DNA of 15,349 nt from Acidisphaera sp035272265 (GTDB lineage: Bacteria > Pseudomonadota > Alphaproteobacteria > Acetobacterales > Acetobacteraceae): the NCBI GenBank assembly GCA_035272265.1, contig DATEQV010000041.1:1-15349 (forward strand). The letters are read 5' to 3'. Every line of letters begins with the position of its first letter. Position 1 is the stretch's first letter. Below are positions 5,562 through 13,204 of the stretch, in pieces. The position numbers and the translations under genes are program-made. Under the pieces are notes generated by a model, which was not told the origin of the DNA, searched no databases, and worked only from the letters and a program-made list of their open reading frames with translations.

Positions 5562-7397
5562 CTACCCGGCCATGTCGAGCCGGGCCGATGCGGCGGACTG
5601 CGCGAGCAACTCCGGCTCGGTGTGCTGGCACAAAATCTCGGAGCCCTTCGACAGCCGCCGGGATGGCACGGGCTCGGTGTCGCACCGTCCGGGAATGGCG
5701 ATCGGACAGCGCGGCACGAACGGACAGGACAGCGGAACGCCGACGCCGCGCATGCCGGGCATCGCCTCGCGCACGGCGCCCACCTGCTCGAGCCACCCGG
5801 GACGCAGCTCGGGCACCGAGGAGATCAGCAGGTCGGCATAGGGGTGGCGCGGCAGTGCGCCGACGCTCGCGCGGGACCCGATCTCCACCGCGCGCCCGGC
5901 ATACAGCACCATCACCTCGTCGCAGACCGACCGCACCGTGTGCAGGTCGTGGCTGATGAACATGTACGACAGGCCAAGCTCTCGCCGCAGCCCGTCCATC
6001 AGATCGAGGATCGCCGCACCGACGACGGTATCGAGCGCCGAGGTCACCTCGTCGCACAGGATCAGGTCGGGCTCGGCGGCCAGCGCGCGCGCGAGGTTGA
6101 CGCGCTGCTTCTGCCCGCCCGACAGCTCGCCGGGCAGGCGGTCGGCGACCGACGCGGGCAACTGCACGAGATCGAGCAGCCGGCGGATGCGGCGCGTCAG
6201 CTCGGCGCCGCGCGCGGCGTGGAAGAACCGCAGCGGCCGGCCGAGGATGCGGCCGACCGTGCGTGACGGATTGAGCGCGGTGTCGGCCATCTGGAACACC
6301 AGCTGGACACGCCGCAGTTCATTCCGCGTCCGGGCATGCAGCGCCGGCTGCAACGGCGCGCCGTCCAGCCGCACCTCGCCGGCGGCGGCCGGCAGGATGC
6401 CGGCGACGACCCGTGCCAGCGTGCTCTTGCCGCACCCGGACTCGCCGATCACCCCGAGCGACGACCCGCGCCGGATGCTGAAGCTGATGTCCTGCAGCAC
6501 GGGCAGGAACGCGCTGCCAGCGTGCCCGTAGCCGGCGGTCAGGCCGCGCACCTCCAGCAGCGGCACCGGCCCGCTCGCGAGCTGGCTCGGCGCCGAGCGC
6601 TCGACCGGTTCGGCCGCGGCCAGCAGCGCGCGGGTGTACGGATTCTGCGGCTCGCGCAGGATCTGCGCGGTCGTGCCCGCCTCGCGGATCTCGCCGTCGC
6701 GCAGCACGATGATGCGGTCGGCGATCTGCGCCACCACCGCGAGGTCGTGCGACACGTACACCGCCGTCGCGCCGCGCTCGCGCACGACCGACTTGAACGC
6801 GCGCAGCACCTCGATCTGCGTGGTCACGTCGAGTGCCGTGGTCGGCTCGTCGAGCACCACCAGCTCGGGCCGCGCGATCAGCGCCATCGCCGCCATCAGC
6901 CGCTGCAACTGGCCGCCGGAGACCTGGTGCGGATAGCGGCCGCCGATCGTCTCCGGGTTCGGCAAGGCGAGCGCGCGGAACAGCTCGATCGCCTCGCGCT
7001 CGGCGTCGGCGCGCGTGGCGACACCGTGGACCAGCGCGGTCTCCGTCACCTGTGCCATGACGGTGCGGCCGGGGTTGAAGGCGGCGGCCGCACTTTGCGC
7101 GACGTAGGATACGCGGCGGCCGCGCAGGTCGCGCAGGCCGGACGGCGGCAGCGACAACACCTGCGTCTCGCCGAGCCTGATCTGCCCGCCGGCGATGTGG
7201 CAGCCGGGCCTTGCGTAGCCGAGCAGCGACAGCGCGATCGTCGTCTTGCCGGAACCCGATTCACCGATCAGCGCGACCACCTCGCCGCTTGCGACCTCGA
7301 AGCTCGCGTCCTTGACGATGGTGTGCTGCACGCCCGCATCGTCGCGCGCGGTGACACGCAGGCCGGTGACTTCCACCAGCGCGGTCACCTCACGCAT
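5562..7397 (-). CDS. ABC transporter double ATPase, Dpp/Opp type (DppD-DppF fusion)
   Basis: A 611-residue cytoplasmic protein with two complete ATPase domains fused in one chain, as in GsiA-like peptide importers. Domain 1 has Walker A GESGSGKT (45-52), Q-loop Gln101, signature VSGGQ (159-163), Walker B LVVLDE (179-184) and switch His217. Domain 2 has GESGCGKS (318-325), signature LSGGQ (425-429), Walker B LILCDE (445-450) and His483. After it comes the oligopeptide-transporter C-terminal region with CPFVPRCP and a third Cys (558-572). It should power import through the two permeases encoded just upstream. The ATG at 7397 follows the permease stop by 12 bases. The start codon lies in a 13-bp direct repeat. 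It is the last gene of the operon and converges on the broken gene to its left. Confidence 0.97.
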   Translation of the reverse strand: MREVTALVEVTGLRVTARDDAGVQHTIVKDASFEVASGEVVALIGESGSGKTTIALSLLGYARPGCHIAGGQIRLGETQVLSLPPSGLRDLRGRRVSYVAQSAAAAFNPGRTVMAQVTETALVHGVATRADAEREAIELFRALALPNPETIGGRYPHQVSGGQLQRLMAAMALIARPELVVLDEPTTALDVTTQIEVLRAFKSVVRERGATAVYVSHDLAVVAQIADRIIVLRDGEIREAGTTAQILREPQNPYTRALLAAAEPVERSAPSQLASGPVPLLEVRGLTAGYGHAGSAFLPVLQDISFSIRRGSSLGVIGESGCGKSTLARVVAGILPAAAGEVRLDGAPLQPALHARTRNELRRVQLVFQMADTALNPSRTVGRILGRPLRFFHAARGAELTRRIRRLLDLVQLPASVADRLPGELSGGQKQRVNLARALAAEPDLILCDEVTSALDTVVGAAILDLMDGLRRELGLSYMFISHDLHTVRSVCDEVMVLYAGRAVEIGSRASVGALPRHPYADLLISSVPELRPGWLEQVGAVREAMPGMRGVGVPLSCPFVPRCPIAIPGRCDTEPVPSRRLSKGSEILCQHTEPELLAQSAASARLDMAG

Positions 7398-7418
7398 GAC
7401 GGTGCCACCTCACGCATG
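7386..7418. repeat. 13-bp direct repeat at the permease-ATPase junction
   Basis: CACCTCACGCATG occurs at 7386-7398 and again at 7406-7418, period 20. On the coding strand each copy reads CATGCGTGAGGTG, so the start codon context of the ATPase gene is duplicated. The upstream ATG (7417) opens a ten-codon frame that ends just after the real start. Confidence 0.75.
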
Positions 7419-8243
7419 GCGGCGGTGACGCCCGGGCAGGTTGTCGATCAGGATGTTCACGCCGATCGTCAGCGTGGCGATGGCGAGCGCCGGGGTCAGC
7501 ACGGCGGGCGCGCCGTCCCACAGCCCGTCCATGTTCTCGCGCACCAAGGCACCCCAGTCGGCGGCCGGCGGCTGCACGCCGAGGCCGAGGAAGCTCAGCC
7601 CGCTGAGCAGCAGCACGATGAAGACGAAGCGGGTGCCGAAATCGGCCAGGATCGGCCCGGTCATGTTCGGCAGCAGCTCCTCGCGCATGATGAACCACGT
7701 GCCTTCGCCGCGCGCGCGTGCGACGGTGACGAAGTCCTGCGTGTTGACGCCGACGGCGAGCGCGCGGGCGATGCGGTAGCAGCCGGGCGTGTAGATCACG
7801 CCGGCGGTGAGGATCAGCACCGGGATCGAGGAGCCGAACGCCGCCACCACCACCAATGCGAACAGCTTGCTCGGGATCGAGACCAGCGCGTCGAGCATGC
7901 GGCTGAGCAGCGAGTCGATCGCCCCGCCCCAGATCGCCGCACAACTGCCCAGCATCACGCCGCTCAGGCTCGCGATCGCGGTTGCCGCCAGCGCGATGCC
8001 CACCGTGTAGCGCGCGCCGAACAGGATGCGGCTGAGCATGTCGCGGCCCAGATAGTCGGTGCCGAGCGGGAACTGCCGGCTCAGGCCGCCGAACACGTCG
8101 GTATCGACGATGTCGCCCATGTCGTGCGGCGCGAGAAACGGCCCGGCGATCGACATCGCGATCCAGAACAGCACGACCGCGCCGCCCGCGATGGCCAGCA
8201 CCGGCACCCGGCGGCGGCGGCGCGTGGCGACCGCGTCGCTCAT
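7410..8243 (-). CDS. ABC transporter permease, DppC type
   Basis: A 277-residue inner-membrane permease of the oligopeptide/dipeptide/nickel importer family. A basic N-terminus (RRRRR, 8-12) precedes the first membrane segment (about 14-37). Then come the DppC/OppC mark PLGTDYLGRDMLSR (59-72), several hydrophobic segments, the EAA loop VARARGEGTWF...LPN (174-193) that contacts the ATPase, and GLSFLGLGVQPPAADWG (215-231). The ATG at 8243 overlaps the stop of the other permease gene in ATGA, so the two are translationally coupled. The frame is open upstream of this ATG but only as an antiphase reading of the neighbour. With its partner it forms the translocation channel. Confidence 0.96.
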   Translation of the reverse strand: MSDAVATRRRRRVPVLAIAGGAVVLFWIAMSIAGPFLAPHDMGDIVDTDVFGGLSRQFPLGTDYLGRDMLSRILFGARYTVGIALAATAIASLSGVMLGSCAAIWGGAIDSLLSRMLDALVSIPSKLFALVVVAAFGSSIPVLILTAGVIYTPGCYRIARALAVGVNTQDFVTVARARGEGTWFIMREELLPNMTGPILADFGTRFVFIVLLLSGLSFLGLGVQPPAADWGALVRENMDGLWDGAPAVLTPALAIATLTIGVNILIDNLPGRHRRHA

Positions 8244-9199
8244 CCGTGACGCAGCCGCGGGTTGGACAGGATCGCGCACACGTCGGCGGCGGTCACCAGG
8301 ATCAGGTAGGCGACGCAGAACAGCATCGCGCAGGTCTGCACCAGCGGCATGTCGCGCGTCGCGACCGCGTCGACCATCAGCTTGGCGACACCGGGATAGT
8401 TGAAGATCGTCTCGACGATGATGACGCCGCCGAGCAGGTACGACAGGCTGAGTGCCACGGCGTTGGCGATCGGGCCGATCGCGTTCGGCAGCGCGTGGGC
8501 GAAGGCGATGCGGGCGGGGCCGACGCCCTTCAGCCGCGCCATCTCGACATACGGCGCGCGCAGCTGGTCGATCACCGCCGCACGGGTCATGCGCACCATC
8601 TGCGCGACGATCACGCAGCACAGCGTCAGCACCGGCATGGCGAAGGCGGCGAGGAACTGACCGAAGGAGTGGATGTCGTTGATCGACGACAGCGCCGGCA
8701 GCCAGTGCAGCTGCACCGCCAGTACCAGCACCGCCGCCGTCGCGACGAGGAACTCCGGCACCGAAACCGTTGCGATCGACAGCACGCCGACCACGCGGTC
8801 ATAGGCCGATCCGCGCCAGATCGCGCTGGTGATGCCGACTGCGAGCGCCAGCGGCACCGACACGGCCGTGGTCGCGGCGGCCAGCAGCAGCGAGTTGCCC
8901 AGCCGGCTGCCGATCAGGTGCGCGACCGGCAGGCCGTTGACCAGCGAGATGCCGGGATTGCCCGCCAGCATGCCGCCCAGCCAGTGCAGGTAGCGCAGCC
9001 ATGCCGGCTGATCGAGGCCGAGCGCGGTGCGCAGGCCGCGCACCGCCTCGGGCGTCGCGGCCTGCCCGAGCAGCTGCTGGGCGACGTCGCCCGGCAGCTG
9101 CGCGGTGATCGCGAAGACCGCGACGGAGACCAGCAGCAGCGACAGCAGCGCCGCGCCCAGGCGTCCCAGCAGCAGGCGGGAGATCGTTCCCCTGCCCAT
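8240..9199 (-). CDS. ABC transporter permease, DppB type
   Basis: A 319-residue inner-membrane permease of the DppB/OppB family. The first membrane segment spans about 12-34. The N-terminal signature region has ALGLDQPAWLRYLHW (59-73) and NPGISLVNGLPV (81-92). The EAA loop is VEMARLKGVGPARI...LPN (218-239). The family's characteristic C-terminal GGVIIVETIFNYPGV (257-271) and ATRDMPLVQ (280-288) are intact. The ATG at 9199 lies 9 bases after the binding-protein stop. Permeases of this type pair with the DppC-type partner encoded next. Confidence 0.96.
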   Translation of the reverse strand: MGRGTISRLLLGRLGAALLSLLLVSVAVFAITAQLPGDVAQQLLGQAATPEAVRGLRTALGLDQPAWLRYLHWLGGMLAGNPGISLVNGLPVAHLIGSRLGNSLLLAAATTAVSVPLALAVGITSAIWRGSAYDRVVGVLSIATVSVPEFLVATAAVLVLAVQLHWLPALSSINDIHSFGQFLAAFAMPVLTLCCVIVAQMVRMTRAAVIDQLRAPYVEMARLKGVGPARIAFAHALPNAIGPIANAVALSLSYLLGGVIIVETIFNYPGVAKLMVDAVATRDMPLVQTCAMLFCVAYLILVTAADVCAILSNPRLRHG

Positions 9200-9208
9200 C
9201 GGTCCGCG

Positions 9209-10831
9209 TCAGGCCTCGGTGTCCAGCCAAACGTTCTCCGCGAAGTTGTAGCCCATCAGCCCGCCGAGCGGGATCGGGCTCAGCCCCTTCAGCTTCGTCG
9301 TGTGCGCGTCCAGCAGGCTCATGAACACGGGGATGCCGATGCCGGCCTCATCGTGCACCAGCGTCTGCATATCGGCATACATCTGCTTGCGCTTGGCCTC
9401 GTCGGTTTCCTGGCGCGCGGCGGCGAGCAGCTGGTCGAATTGCGGGTTCTTCCACGCGCTCTCGTTCCACGCGGCGTCGGACTTGAAGAACAAGGTGAAC
9501 AGGATGTCCGCGCTGGGTCGCGGGTTCACCGAACCGTAGCCGACCGGGTGCTTCATCCAGTGGTTGCTCCAGTAGCCGTCGTTCGGCACTTTCTGCACGT
9601 CCAGCGTCAGGCCGATCTTCTGCCCGGCCTGTTGCAAGAGCAGCGCCATCTCCACCGAGTTGTCCGCGGCGGTCGCGCAGACGATCGGCACGGGCGTGCT
9701 GCCGATGCCGGTCTTCTGGAAATGGAACTTCGCCTGGTCGGGGTCGAACGGCGTCTGCGGCAGGCCGGCGAAGTAGAAGCGGTTGGTGGGATCGATCGGC
9801 TGGTCGTTGCCGACCACGCCGTGCCCGCGCAGCACGGCGGTGCGCATCTGCTCGCGATCCGACAGAAACTTCATCGCCTTGATGAAGTCCGGGTTGCTGC
9901 CCGGCGCTTCGTCGAGCCGCAGGACGAGGTCGGTGTAGTAGCCGGACTTGGTCTCGAAGATCGCGAATCCCGGCGAGTGCTCGATCCGCCCGACCGAGCG
10001 CGGGCTGATCGTGGACGTCAGCTGCACGTCGCCCGACAGCAGCGCGTTGATGCGCGCCCCCTCGTCGCCGATGCCGAAGGTCTCGATCTGATCGAGGTAG
10101 GGCTTGCCCGGCTTCCAGTAGTTCGGGTTCCGGGTGCCGACGGTGCGCACGCCGGGGCTGAACTCGGTGCACAGATAGGGACCGGTGCCGATCGCCTTGG
10201 TGAAGTCGGTGGTGCCGGCCTTGATGATCAGGAAGTGGAACGTGCCCAGCACGACCGGCAGGTCGGCGTTCGGTCCCGCCAGCGTGACCTGCACCTCCAG
10301 CGGGCCGGTTGCCTTGATTTCGGTCATCTGCTCGGCGAGCGCGCGCGCCTTGGAGCCGACCGCCGGATCCTTGTGGCGGCTGAGCGAATAGACGACGTCG
10401 TCGGCGTCCAGCGTCTTGCTGTCGTTGAACTGCACGCCCTTGCGCAGGGTGAAGGTCCAGATCTTGGCGCCGTCGTTGCGGCTGCTCTCGGCCAGCGCGG
10501 GCTGCGGCGTCAGGCTGCCGTCCAGCGTGTACAGCCCGTTGTAGAACATGTTGCAGCGCACGTAGTCGGCCGAGAAGGATTGCTTGGCGGGATCGACGGT
10601 GTCGGCGGTGGACACGCCCGGCTGTGCGACGCGGATCTTGCCGCCCGATTTCGGCGTGTCCGCCCAGGCGCGGCGCGCGGTGCCGACGATGCTGCCCGCG
10701 GTGGCGAGGGCCATGCCGCCCGCCGTCAGCATCCGCAGCACATCGCGCCGGCTCGCGCCGCGGCGCAGCGCCTCGCCGACGCGGGCGGCGTCGGCGGTGC
10801 TCAGAACGTGCAATCCGTCTTGTCGATCCAC
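9209..10831 (-). CDS. ABC transporter substrate-binding protein, family 5, Tat-exported
   Basis: A 540-residue periplasmic binding protein of the extracellular solute-binding family 5 (dipeptide, oligopeptide, nickel, opine and similar ligands). The N-terminus has a twin-arginine motif SRRDVLRM (27-34), a hydrophobic stretch and a likely cut after AWA (55-57), so it is exported folded by Tat. Mature-domain marks include TLRKGVQFNDSKTLDADDVVYSL and GTGPYLCTEFSPG. The start is GTG at 10831 with a strong AAGGAGGG 9 bases upstream. It is the first gene of the importer set and should decide substrate specificity, which cannot be read here; class members range from peptides to opines and glutathione. 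Its leader carries unusual paired dyads. Confidence 0.95.
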   Translation of the reverse strand: MDRQDGLHVLSTADAARVGEALRRGASRRDVLRMLTAGGMALATAGSIVGTARRAWADTPKSGGKIRVAQPGVSTADTVDPAKQSFSADYVRCNMFYNGLYTLDGSLTPQPALAESSRNDGAKIWTFTLRKGVQFNDSKTLDADDVVYSLSRHKDPAVGSKARALAEQMTEIKATGPLEVQVTLAGPNADLPVVLGTFHFLIIKAGTTDFTKAIGTGPYLCTEFSPGVRTVGTRNPNYWKPGKPYLDQIETFGIGDEGARINALLSGDVQLTSTISPRSVGRIEHSPGFAIFETKSGYYTDLVLRLDEAPGSNPDFIKAMKFLSDREQMRTAVLRGHGVVGNDQPIDPTNRFYFAGLPQTPFDPDQAKFHFQKTGIGSTPVPIVCATAADNSVEMALLLQQAGQKIGLTLDVQKVPNDGYWSNHWMKHPVGYGSVNPRPSADILFTLFFKSDAAWNESAWKNPQFDQLLAAARQETDEAKRKQMYADMQTLVHDEAGIGIPVFMSLLDAHTTKLKGLSPIPLGGLMGYNFAENVWLDTEA

Positions 10832-10840
10832 AGTCGCAGC

Positions 10841-10849
10841 CCTCCTTGT
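10841..10849 (-). promoter_or_regulatory. Strong ribosome binding site for the binding protein
   Basis: AAGGAGG on the minus strand precedes the GTG start. It decides this start over later in-frame codons and would allow high expression, as usual for binding proteins. Confidence 0.75.
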
Positions 10850-10909
10850 GGTGGTTTCACACGTTCAGACCGTGACGGTGGCGTTCCCCGAATGACGGGC
10901 GGCGTGTGC

Positions 10910-10958
10910 GGCGATGCGCGGTGCATCGCCTGCGATGTGTCCCGCTTTGGCACATCGC
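10910..10958 (-). promoter_or_regulatory. Paired dyads in the transporter leader
   Basis: Two perfect inverted repeats sit side by side: GGCGATGC / GCATCGCC with a 5-base loop (10910-10930), and GCGATGTG / CACATCGC with an 11-base spacer (10932-10958). All four arms share the core GCGATG/CATCGC, so arms of one dyad can also pair with arms of the other. They lie about 80-130 bases upstream of the binding-protein start. They may be operator half-sites or an RNA with alternative folds; the sequence does not choose between these. Confidence 0.5.
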
Positions 10959-10971
10959 CGCCTCGTCAGTG

Positions 10972-10991
10972 TCCCGGGGCTGGGCCCGGGA
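10972..10991 (-). terminator. GC stem-loop directly after the aminotransferase
   Basis: TCCCGGG and CCCGGGA form a perfect 7-bp stem around GCTGGG, five bases past the aminotransferase stop. There is no T-run on the transcribed strand, so it may only attenuate or stabilise the mRNA end between the aminotransferase and the importer genes. Confidence 0.35.
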
Positions 10992-10996
10992 TGTCG

Positions 10997-12277
10997 TCAG
11001 GCCGCGGTCAGCGCGCGGCCCAGGATAGCCAACGCTTCGGCCAATTGAGAGTCCGTCGTCACCAGCGGTGCCAGGAATCGGATGACGTTGCGGTGGACGC
11101 CGCACTTGATCACCAGCAACCCGCCGTCCCGCGCCGCATCGATCACACGCTGTGCCGCCGCGGCGTCCGGCGCGCCGTCCGCGGCGACGATCTCGATCGC
11201 CTGCATGGACCCCAGTCCGCGCACCTCGCCAATCGCCGCATGCCTCGCCGCCAGATCGCGCAGGCCGCTGGCCAGGGCCTCTCCGAGCGTGCGGCTGCGC
11301 TCCAGCAGCCCATCCTGCTCGAACGCGTCGAGCACCGCGAGTGCGGCCGCGCACGCGAGGCCGTTGCCGCCATAGGTGCCGCCCAGGCCGCCGGGTTGCG
11401 GCGCGTCCATGACCTCCGCCCTGCCGACCACGCCCGACAGCGGCAGGCCGCCGGCGAGGCTTTTCGCCGTGGTGACGAGGTCGGGACGGATGCCGGCGTG
11501 CTCGAAGGCGAACATCGTGCCGGTGCGTCCGAAACCGGTCTGGATTTCATCGGCAATCAGCACGATGCCGTGCCGGCGTGCGCGCTCGGCGAGCGCCTGC
11601 AGAAAAGCGGGCGGCGCCGGCAGGAAGCCGCCGTCGCCCTGCACGGGCTCCACCAGGATCGCCGCCACGCGATCCGGCGTGACTTCGGTCGCGAACAGCT
11701 CGTCGAGCGATGCGAGCGCCGTCTCGGTCGTCACGCCGCGCAGCGGATTGGGAAACGCCGCGTGGTGGATGTCGGGGGCGAACGGACCGAAATTCTGCTT
11801 GTACGGCGCAGCGAAGCCGGTCAGCGACACGCCGAGCAGCGTGCGGCCATGAAAGCCGCCGCGGAACGCGATCACCGCCGGGCGGCCGGTATAGGCGCGG
11901 GCGATCTTGACCGCATTCTCCACCGCCTCGGCGCCCGAGGTCAGCAGCAGCGTCTTGTACTCGGCCCCCTGGCCGACGAGCGCGTTCAGGCGCGCGGCAA
12001 GCTCGATATACGGCGGATAGGCGGCGACCTGGAACGACACGTGGCTGAGCCGGTCGAGCTGCTCGCGCACCGCGCGCACCACGCGCGGGTGGTTGTGCCC
12101 CACGTTCAGCACGCCGATGCCGCCGACGAAATCCAGGTAGCGGCGCCCGTCGACGTCCCACAGCTCCGCGCCCAGCGCGCGCTCCACCACGACCGGATGC
12201 GCGGTGATGATGCCGCGCGGCACGTGACGCTCCCGGTCCGCGAGCAGTCGGGTAGTGTGGTCGACACGGTCCGGCAT
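10997..12277 (-). CDS. Class III aminotransferase, GabT-like (4-aminobutyrate type)
   Basis: A 426-residue cytoplasmic PLP enzyme, normal length for 4-aminobutyrate/omega-amino-acid transaminases (GabT, PuuE). Marks in order: GGIGVLNVGHNHP (52-64), the PLP phosphate loop SGAEAVENAVKIAR (114-127), GGFHGRT (140-146), EPVQGDGGF (210-218), DEIQTGFGRTG (243-253) with the PLP-binding Asp243, and TTAKSLAGGLPLS (269-281) with Lys272 as the Schiff-base lysine. It should move the omega-amino group of GABA or a similar amine to 2-oxoglutarate or pyruvate. The ATG at 12277 has GAGG about 9 bases upstream. It sits between the Lrp-type regulator and the importer. The gabT symbol is withheld because substrate preference among omega-transaminases cannot be told from sequence alone. 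Confidence 0.95.
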   Translation of the reverse strand: MPDRVDHTTRLLADRERHVPRGIITAHPVVVERALGAELWDVDGRRYLDFVGGIGVLNVGHNHPRVVRAVREQLDRLSHVSFQVAAYPPYIELAARLNALVGQGAEYKTLLLTSGAEAVENAVKIARAYTGRPAVIAFRGGFHGRTLLGVSLTGFAAPYKQNFGPFAPDIHHAAFPNPLRGVTTETALASLDELFATEVTPDRVAAILVEPVQGDGGFLPAPPAFLQALAERARRHGIVLIADEIQTGFGRTGTMFAFEHAGIRPDLVTTAKSLAGGLPLSGVVGRAEVMDAPQPGGLGGTYGGNGLACAAALAVLDAFEQDGLLERSRTLGEALASGLRDLAARHAAIGEVRGLGSMQAIEIVAADGAPDAAAAQRVIDAARDGGLLVIKCGVHRNVIRFLAPLVTTDSQLAEALAILGRALTAA

Positions 12278-12390
12278 GGGATGGGGCCTCGACAGTCCGC
12301 GATGGCGTTGCCGGACCTTAGGCAGATGGCGACAGTGAATTTGACGGACGAAAGTGCCGCCGGGACGGCGGCGCTGCGTTTTGCCCGCCG

Positions 12391-12413
12391 CCGGCAGCAG
12401 AACATGCTGCCGG
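12391..12413. other. Perfect 9-bp stem-loop
   Basis: CCGGCAGCA and TGCTGCCGG pair perfectly around a GAACA loop. No T-run follows on either strand. It lies between the regulator and the aminotransferase and may be a processing signal, mRNA stabiliser or protein site. Confidence 0.55.
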
Positions 12414-12482
12414 GGGTTCGAAGCCCCGCGGACGCCCGAGAGCGGTTCGAGCCTGACTGGAATCGAACAGCCGTCCCACCAC

Positions 12483-12577
12483 CGTCATGGCCGGGCTTGG
12501 CCCGGCCATCCACGACTTCACCGGCGCCGGAAAACAAGAAAGTCGTGGATGACCGGCACAAGGCCGGTCATGACGGG
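12483..12577. repeat. Composite palindromic repeat, copy 2
   Basis: Same architecture as the copy at 5171-5266. The left hairpin is ATGGCCGGG / CCCGGCCAT, the right is TGACCGGC / GCCGGTCA, and ATCCACGACTT in the middle pairs with AAGTCGTGGAT. Both hairpins differ from copy 1 by paired changes that keep the stems. It sits 36 bases beyond the stop of the Lrp-type gene, where it may end or stabilise that transcript. Confidence 0.88.
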
Positions 12578-12613
12578 GGAACTCCGGGTGAGTACACCCA
12601 ACAGGGAAACGCC

Positions 12614-13114
12614 CTATTCGTGCGGCGCGAAGAACTTCTCGATCGGATACGACCGCTTGGCGAACACCGTCTTGATGACGATGTAGCTGAAGTATTTCGC
12701 GATGCCGATGTTCAGCCCGAGCAGCCGTTCGATCGTGTCCTGGTAGTCCTGGACGCTGCGGGTGACGAACTTGAGCAGGTAGTCGTAGCCGCCGCTGACG
12801 AGGTGGCACTCGATCACCTCGTCGACCCGCCGGATCGCGCCCTCGAAGCGGGCGAAGTCCGCGGCGCGGTGGTCCGACAGCGTCATCTCGGTGAACACCG
12901 TCAGCGTGTCGCCGAGCTTCTCCATCTGGATCTGCGCGCCGTAGCCGCTGATGTAGCCGGCCTTCTCCAGCCGGCGCACCCGCATCAGGCACGGGCTGGC
13001 GGACAGCCCGACCGCATCGGCGAGGTCCACGTTGGTGACCCGGCCGTTCTTCTGCAGGTGGGCGAGGATCTTGAGGTCGATGCGATCGAGCTTCGGGAGG
13101 CTGTCGCTCATCAT
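12614..13114 (-). CDS. Lrp/AsnC-family transcriptional regulator
   Basis: A 166-residue DNA-binding protein with the standard two-part Lrp/AsnC layout. An N-terminal winged helix-turn-helix spans about 9-58: LDRIDLKILAHLQKNGR, then VTNVDLADAVGLSASPCLMR and RVRRLEKAGYI. It is followed by a RAM ligand-binding domain (about 70-155) with ECHLVSGGYDYLLKF. Such proteins bind an amino acid and control transport or catabolism genes, often neighbours. Two adjacent ATGs (13114 and 13111) are possible starts; neither has a clear ribosome binding site. It lies upstream of the aminotransferase and importer on the same strand, so it is the likely local regulator of this locus (inference from position). Confidence 0.95.
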   Translation of the reverse strand: MMSDSLPKLDRIDLKILAHLQKNGRVTNVDLADAVGLSASPCLMRVRRLEKAGYISGYGAQIQMEKLGDTLTVFTEMTLSDHRAADFARFEGAIRRVDEVIECHLVSGGYDYLLKFVTRSVQDYQDTIERLLGLNIGIAKYFSYIVIKTVFAKRSYPIEKFFAPHE

Positions 13115-13154
13115 GCTACCGGGCCGAGCAGGAGCCGTACCTCCGCATCGGCCA

Positions 13155-13184
13155 AGCCTAGCGTTGCACTGCGTGCCGCCTCAA
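13155..13184 (-). promoter_or_regulatory. Possible promoter of the Lrp-type gene
   Basis: On the minus strand TTGAGG (13184-13179) and TAGGCT (13160-13155) are 18 bp apart and would give a leader of about 35 nt. Both hexamers are only partial matches to sigma-70 consensus. Confidence 0.25.
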
Positions 13185-13204
13185 GGCCCCCTTCTACCCG
13201 AACG

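Larger units (their letters stand above)
12278..12613. other. Gap between lrp-type gene and aminotransferase
   Basis: No supportable gene lies here. From right to left in transcription order it holds the composite palindrome (12483-12577), a GC stretch with TTCGAA, a perfect stem-loop (12391-12413), and an AT-richer patch at about 12335-12350 upstream of the aminotransferase start. GTGAATTTGAC at 12335-12345 is an imperfect dyad (GTnAAnTTnAC) that could be an Lrp-type operator, with low confidence. The aminotransferase promoter should be in this gap. Confidence 0.55.

Noticed and set aside
4548..6266. Long plus-strand open frame across the broken gene and the end of the ABC ATPase
   Set aside because: Beyond 5562 it is antisense to a well-supported ATPase, and between about 4680 and 5005 its composition (Arg/Pro-rich) is that of an off-frame reading. 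High GC simply removes stop codons.
6336..8249. 637-codon plus-strand open frame
   Set aside because: It is antisense to the ATPase and a permease gene and very rich in His, Arg, Gln and Ala, typical of antisense reading of high-GC genes.
12411..12440. tRNA-like T-arm (GGGGGTTCGAAGCCCC) in the regulator-aminotransferase gap
   Set aside because: The TTCGAA loop with a 4-bp stem looks like a tRNA T-arm, but I find no matching acceptor stem, D-arm or anticodon arm at the right distance on either strand. It could be a tRNA relic but not a gene.
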